DNA of 64,000 nucleotides, from positions 1 through 64,000 of the forward strand of contig JBCBUC010000011.1 of NCBI GenBank assembly GCA_039818345.1, written 5' to 3'. How positions within the stretch are numbered: position 1 is the first letter of the stretch; every line of letters begins with the position of its first letter. The translations under genes and the position numbers were made by a program. The notes under the pieces were generated by a model that was not told the origin of the DNA, ran no database searches, and saw only the letters and a program-made list of their open reading frames with translations. Positions 61,930-64,000 of this stretch are shown here, in pieces. Origin of the DNA: Parvularcula sp039818345 (GTDB taxonomy: Bacteria > Pseudomonadota > Alphaproteobacteria > Caulobacterales > Parvularculaceae).

Positions 61930-62982
61930 TTAAGGCATATCGCTCGGCGACGGCTCGGGTGCAAGGGGCGCTTCTCCCAAGTCGTCTTCCGGCGTCTCTT
62001 CCTCCGCAAAGGGCATGGGCTCTGGCACATAGACCGGTGGGAAGATCTCTTGGTCGAGGAAAGCCCGCACATCGGCGCCAAAGAGCGCTGGGACCTCTTC
62101 CATCGGCGCGTGTCCAACACCTTGATAGATGATGGCCCGCGCATTCGGCATACGTTCCACAAAGACATCGGCAGCGCTTGGGTGAATCAATGGATCTTCA
62201 TCACCAAAGACCACCAGCGTTGGCGCGGTCACTTCGTTTAAGCGGTCCGAAAGGTCAGCCCGTTCGCTTGAAAACTGATCGGCCATCGCTTGGCGATTGC
62301 CCGGATAGCGCAGGAGCTCCCAGTACCGATCGACCATCGCATCATCGATCACCTCGTGTTTGCTCAACGTCCCATAAATCGAATTCTCGATCGCGGCGCG
62401 CGGTGTCAGCTTGGTGCTCGCCAGCCGCCCGATCGGGTTCTGCAAGATCCTGAAGCCCAGGTTCGACCGCTCAACGAAGCTCTGCGGAATGCCTGCCGCG
62501 TCCACCAGCACCAGCGCTTTGACGCGATCGGGACGGGCGATCGCGTCCCGCCAGGCAACCCATCCGCCCATTGAGTTCCCAATCAAAACAGCTTCATCGA
62601 TCCCCTCAGCCGCAAAGATCGCATCGAGGCCATCGGCCATCGCGTCATAGGTGTATTGGCGATCGGGATGGGGGCCGGTGAGGCCATGACCAGGCTGATC
62701 ATAAGCGATCACCCGATAACCGTCCTCCAGCGTCGCGCGAAGCTGTTCCCATGTGTGAAGGCTCGCTGATGTCCCGTGGATGAGGATCACGGCCGGGGCA
62801 TCATCAGGTCCTGACACCCGGTAATGCACCTGCATCCCGCCGGTGGCCGGTGCGTAAAGCGCTTCTGGCCCACCATACTTCGCCTTCATCTCGTCAACAT
62901 CAGTGTCAGGGGTCCAAAGCGCAGCAACACCGCCGCCCAGAACAAGCAGCACCAGCAAGAGAAGGATCGTCAAAAACCGGCG
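61930..62982 (-). CDS. Membrane-anchored alpha/beta hydrolase
   Basis: About 350 residues. N-terminal anchor (FLTILLLLVLLVLGGGVAAL), then alpha/beta-hydrolase core: ILIHGTSASLHTWE (oxyanion HG), nucleophile elbow GNSMGG, acid in FGDEDPLIH and His in GVGHAPMEE. C-terminal Pro/Glu-rich tail. Substrate unknown. ATG 62982 has GGGAGG upstream. Its 3' end abuts the SRP RNA. Confidence 0.9.
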   Translation of the reverse strand, partial: RRFLTILLLLVLLVLGGGVAALWTPDTDVDEMKAKYGGPEALYAPATGGMQVHYRVSGPDDAPAVILIHGTSASLHTWEQLRATLEDGYRVIAYDQPGHGLTGPHPDRQYTYDAMADGLDAIFAAEGIDEAVLIGNSMGGWVAWRDAIARPDRVKALVLVDAAGIPQSFVERSNLGFRILQNPIGRLASTKLTPRAAIENSIYGTLSKHEVIDDAMVDRYWELLRYPGNRQAMADQFSSERADLSDRLNEVTAPTLVVFGDEDPLIHPSAADVFVERMPNARAIIYQGVGHAPMEEVPALFGADVRAFLDQEIFPPVYVPEPMPFAEEETPEDDLGEAPLAPEPSPSDMP

Positions 62983-63133
62983 CATCAGTGCCTCCCGTAA
63001 CATGCATCACTTTGCTGTTTTCACGGGCAATACCCGATCCAGCCCGTCGATGCCAATTGGCTCGCAACAGAATGTCTGTTCGCTTTTGCCGTGGGCTGTG
63101 CTTCGAGGACCCAAGACGACGGGAGAACAAAGC

Positions 63134-63454
63134 GTGGCGTGGCTGATCCTTTTCACCGCAGGGTTGTTGGAGATCGTTTGGGCCCTGGCGCTAAAACAGT
63201 CGGAGGGCTTCACCAAACTGGGGCCCATGCTGATTGTCGTCCCGACGGCCGCCGCGAGCTTTTGGCTCTTGGCGATTGCCATGCGCGCACTTCCTGCCGG
63301 CACAGCCTATGCGGTGTGGACAGGGATTGGCGCGACCGGTGTGGCGGGCATTGAGATCATGCTCGGCCAGGCCCCGACGACCGCCATACGCATCATGTCG
63401 ATTGGCGCGATCGTTGCGGGTATTATCGGCCTACGCCTTTCCTCGGGCAGCTGA
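63134..63454 (+). CDS. Small multidrug resistance family transporter (SugE/Gdx-like)
   Basis: A 106-residue four-helix antiporter. The first helix carries the essential Glu in GLLEIVWALALK, followed by ALPAGTAYAVWTGIGATG, the signature of the SugE/Gdx subgroup that exports guanidinium. The GTG start has GGGAG 8 bases upstream. Guanidinium riboswitches often precede such genes; I did not find a convincing one in the leader. Confidence 0.9.
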   Translation: MAWLILFTAGLLEIVWALALKQSEGFTKLGPMLIVVPTAAASFWLLAIAMRALPAGTAYAVWTGIGATGVAGIEIMLGQAPTTAIRIMSIGAIVAGIIGLRLSSGS

Positions 63455-63540
63455 AGCGGGCGCTTGTGATTTGGGCTCAGCCGCGCTTTGACCTAGCGTC
63501 CAGTGATGTTGCCTCGCTGTTTGTCTAGGAGATGCGCAAG

Positions 63541-64000
63541 ATGCTCCACGGGAATCCAAACGCCTTTGCGGTCAATCCCATCGATCGTGCCAATAATCAG
63601 CGCAAAGACGCAGACTGGCTAAACGCACAAGAAAACCACGCCGATGCGCAGATGTTGATTGTGCATCGTGGACAAGTACTCATCGAACGCGGCGAGAACA
63701 GCTCGACCATCCTGTGGCTCACCTTGGCTGCTCGCAGCGCCCTGCCAACGTTAAACTGTGAAATGGTGCTCTTGGGATTGCTCAACGAGCAGCCTGTCTT
63801 TGCGTGTGACACCTCAGCGTCGGAGGAGCCTCCGTTTGCTGATCTTGGGAGCTATGCGCCGTTGCGCAGCCTCGCGCCCTTTCTGTCCCCTGAGGAATTG
63901 GGAACCGCCGGGCAGGCGCTATGGCTTCTTGATTGGCATCGCCGCCATCAATTCTGTGCAGAGCATGGCGGCGAGACGGTGTCCGCTGAAGGCGGGTATA
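63541..64000 (+). CDS. nudC: NAD+ diphosphatase NudC (5' part, runs off the window)
   Basis: The first 153 codons of a Nudix NADH/NAD+ pyrophosphatase: NAFAVNPIDRANNQRKDADWLNAQ, the NUDIX-like N-terminal domain, and the start of the zinc ribbon in LLDWHRRHQFCAEHGGET. The Nudix box lies beyond the window end. The usual Cys-x-x-Cys is Cys-x-x-His here. It decaps NAD-RNA and hydrolyses NADH in the family. ATG 63541 is preferred (AGGAG 9 bases upstream) over ATG 63532. Confidence 0.9.
   Translation, partial: MLHGNPNAFAVNPIDRANNQRKDADWLNAQENHADAQMLIVHRGQVLIERGENSSTILWLTLAARSALPTLNCEMVLLGLLNEQPVFACDTSASEEPPFADLGSYAPLRSLAPFLSPEELGTAGQALWLLDWHRRHQFCAEHGGETVSAEGGY

Noticed and set aside
63004..63133. 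Possible guanidinium riboswitch in front of the SMR transporter
   Set aside because: Fragments such as AAGACGAC and a CCCGTCG/CGACGGG pairing are present, but the conserved cores of the known guanidine classes cannot be matched. A covariance-model search would decide.
1..64000. tRNA, rRNA, CRISPR arrays, insertion sequences, phage or conjugation genes
   Set aside because: Scanned by eye for conserved tRNA T-arm sequence, repeated spacers and transposase/integrase frames; none found. A computational scan could still reveal short ones.

Overview
The window looks like chromosomal DNA of a marine-type alphaproteobacterium, most likely near Parvularculales/Caulobacterales. That placement is an inference from gene order (dnaK-dnaJ-dapB, hrcA divergent from rph, ubiE-ubiB near coaBC, ihfB-lapA-trpF-trpB-trpA-accD-folC, SRP RNA near dnaX-ybaB-recR), moderate to high GC, two TonB receptors and protein sequence style. 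No species can be named from sequence alone. I see no rRNA, tRNA, CRISPR array, insertion sequence, prophage or plasmid gene. It is a compact housekeeping segment with small accessory genes inserted between conserved blocks.

Layout: 0.6-7.0 kb holds the heat-shock block dnaK, dnaJ, dapB and hrcA, with a SnoaL-like protein, a DUF423 membrane protein and a retropepsin-like protease. 7.0-17.6 kb holds rph, a PlsC-like acyltransferase, a vanadium-haloperoxidase-like protein, pyrF-nth, a small ATPase, a PAS protein, a DUF2244 protein, a large secreted alpha/beta hydrolase with a membrane tail, and an ABC ATPase without a permease beside it. 17.7-20.3 kb is a probable zinc-uptake unit: a TonB receptor with a His/Asp/Glu-rich loop and a small His-rich exported protein. 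20.3-21.9 kb is a flagellin with a lectin-like (LamG/ConA-type) insert. 22.2-29.8 kb holds a TraB/GumN lipoprotein, coaBC, an outer-membrane barrel, ubiB, ubiE and a second TonB receptor.

30.1-42.6 kb is the ihfB-lapA-trpF ... trpB ... trpA-accD-folC-dut-moeB series; the tryptophan genes are split by two insertions carrying acetyltransferases, a VOC protein, a DJ-1/PfpI protein and a metalloprotease. 42.9-50.8 kb has a thiolase, priA (one of its two zinc sites lost), a DUF885 lipoprotein, a tyrosine phosphatase, an epimerase and an apparently circularly permuted D-amino-acid-oxidase-like lipoprotein. 50.8-59.6 kb has ahcY behind a perfect palindrome, an RlpA-like protein, a GNAT, an SDR, a TPR protein, and recR-ybaB-dnaX. 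59.7-64.0 kb has a TetR regulator with twin operator-like sites, its divergent membrane/GNAT pair, the SRP RNA, an alpha/beta hydrolase, an SMR exporter and the 5' part of nudC.

Nothing here is a clear multi-gene system of a wholly new kind. The best leads are the lectin-bearing flagellin, the permuted oxidase, the PriA zinc-site loss, a bipartite CTAG-ended repeat whose ends coincide with stop codons, a compact three-way-junction RNA candidate, and the ahcY palindrome. Start sites were often moved inward from the longest open frame where a Shine-Dalgarno sequence or family length supported it.
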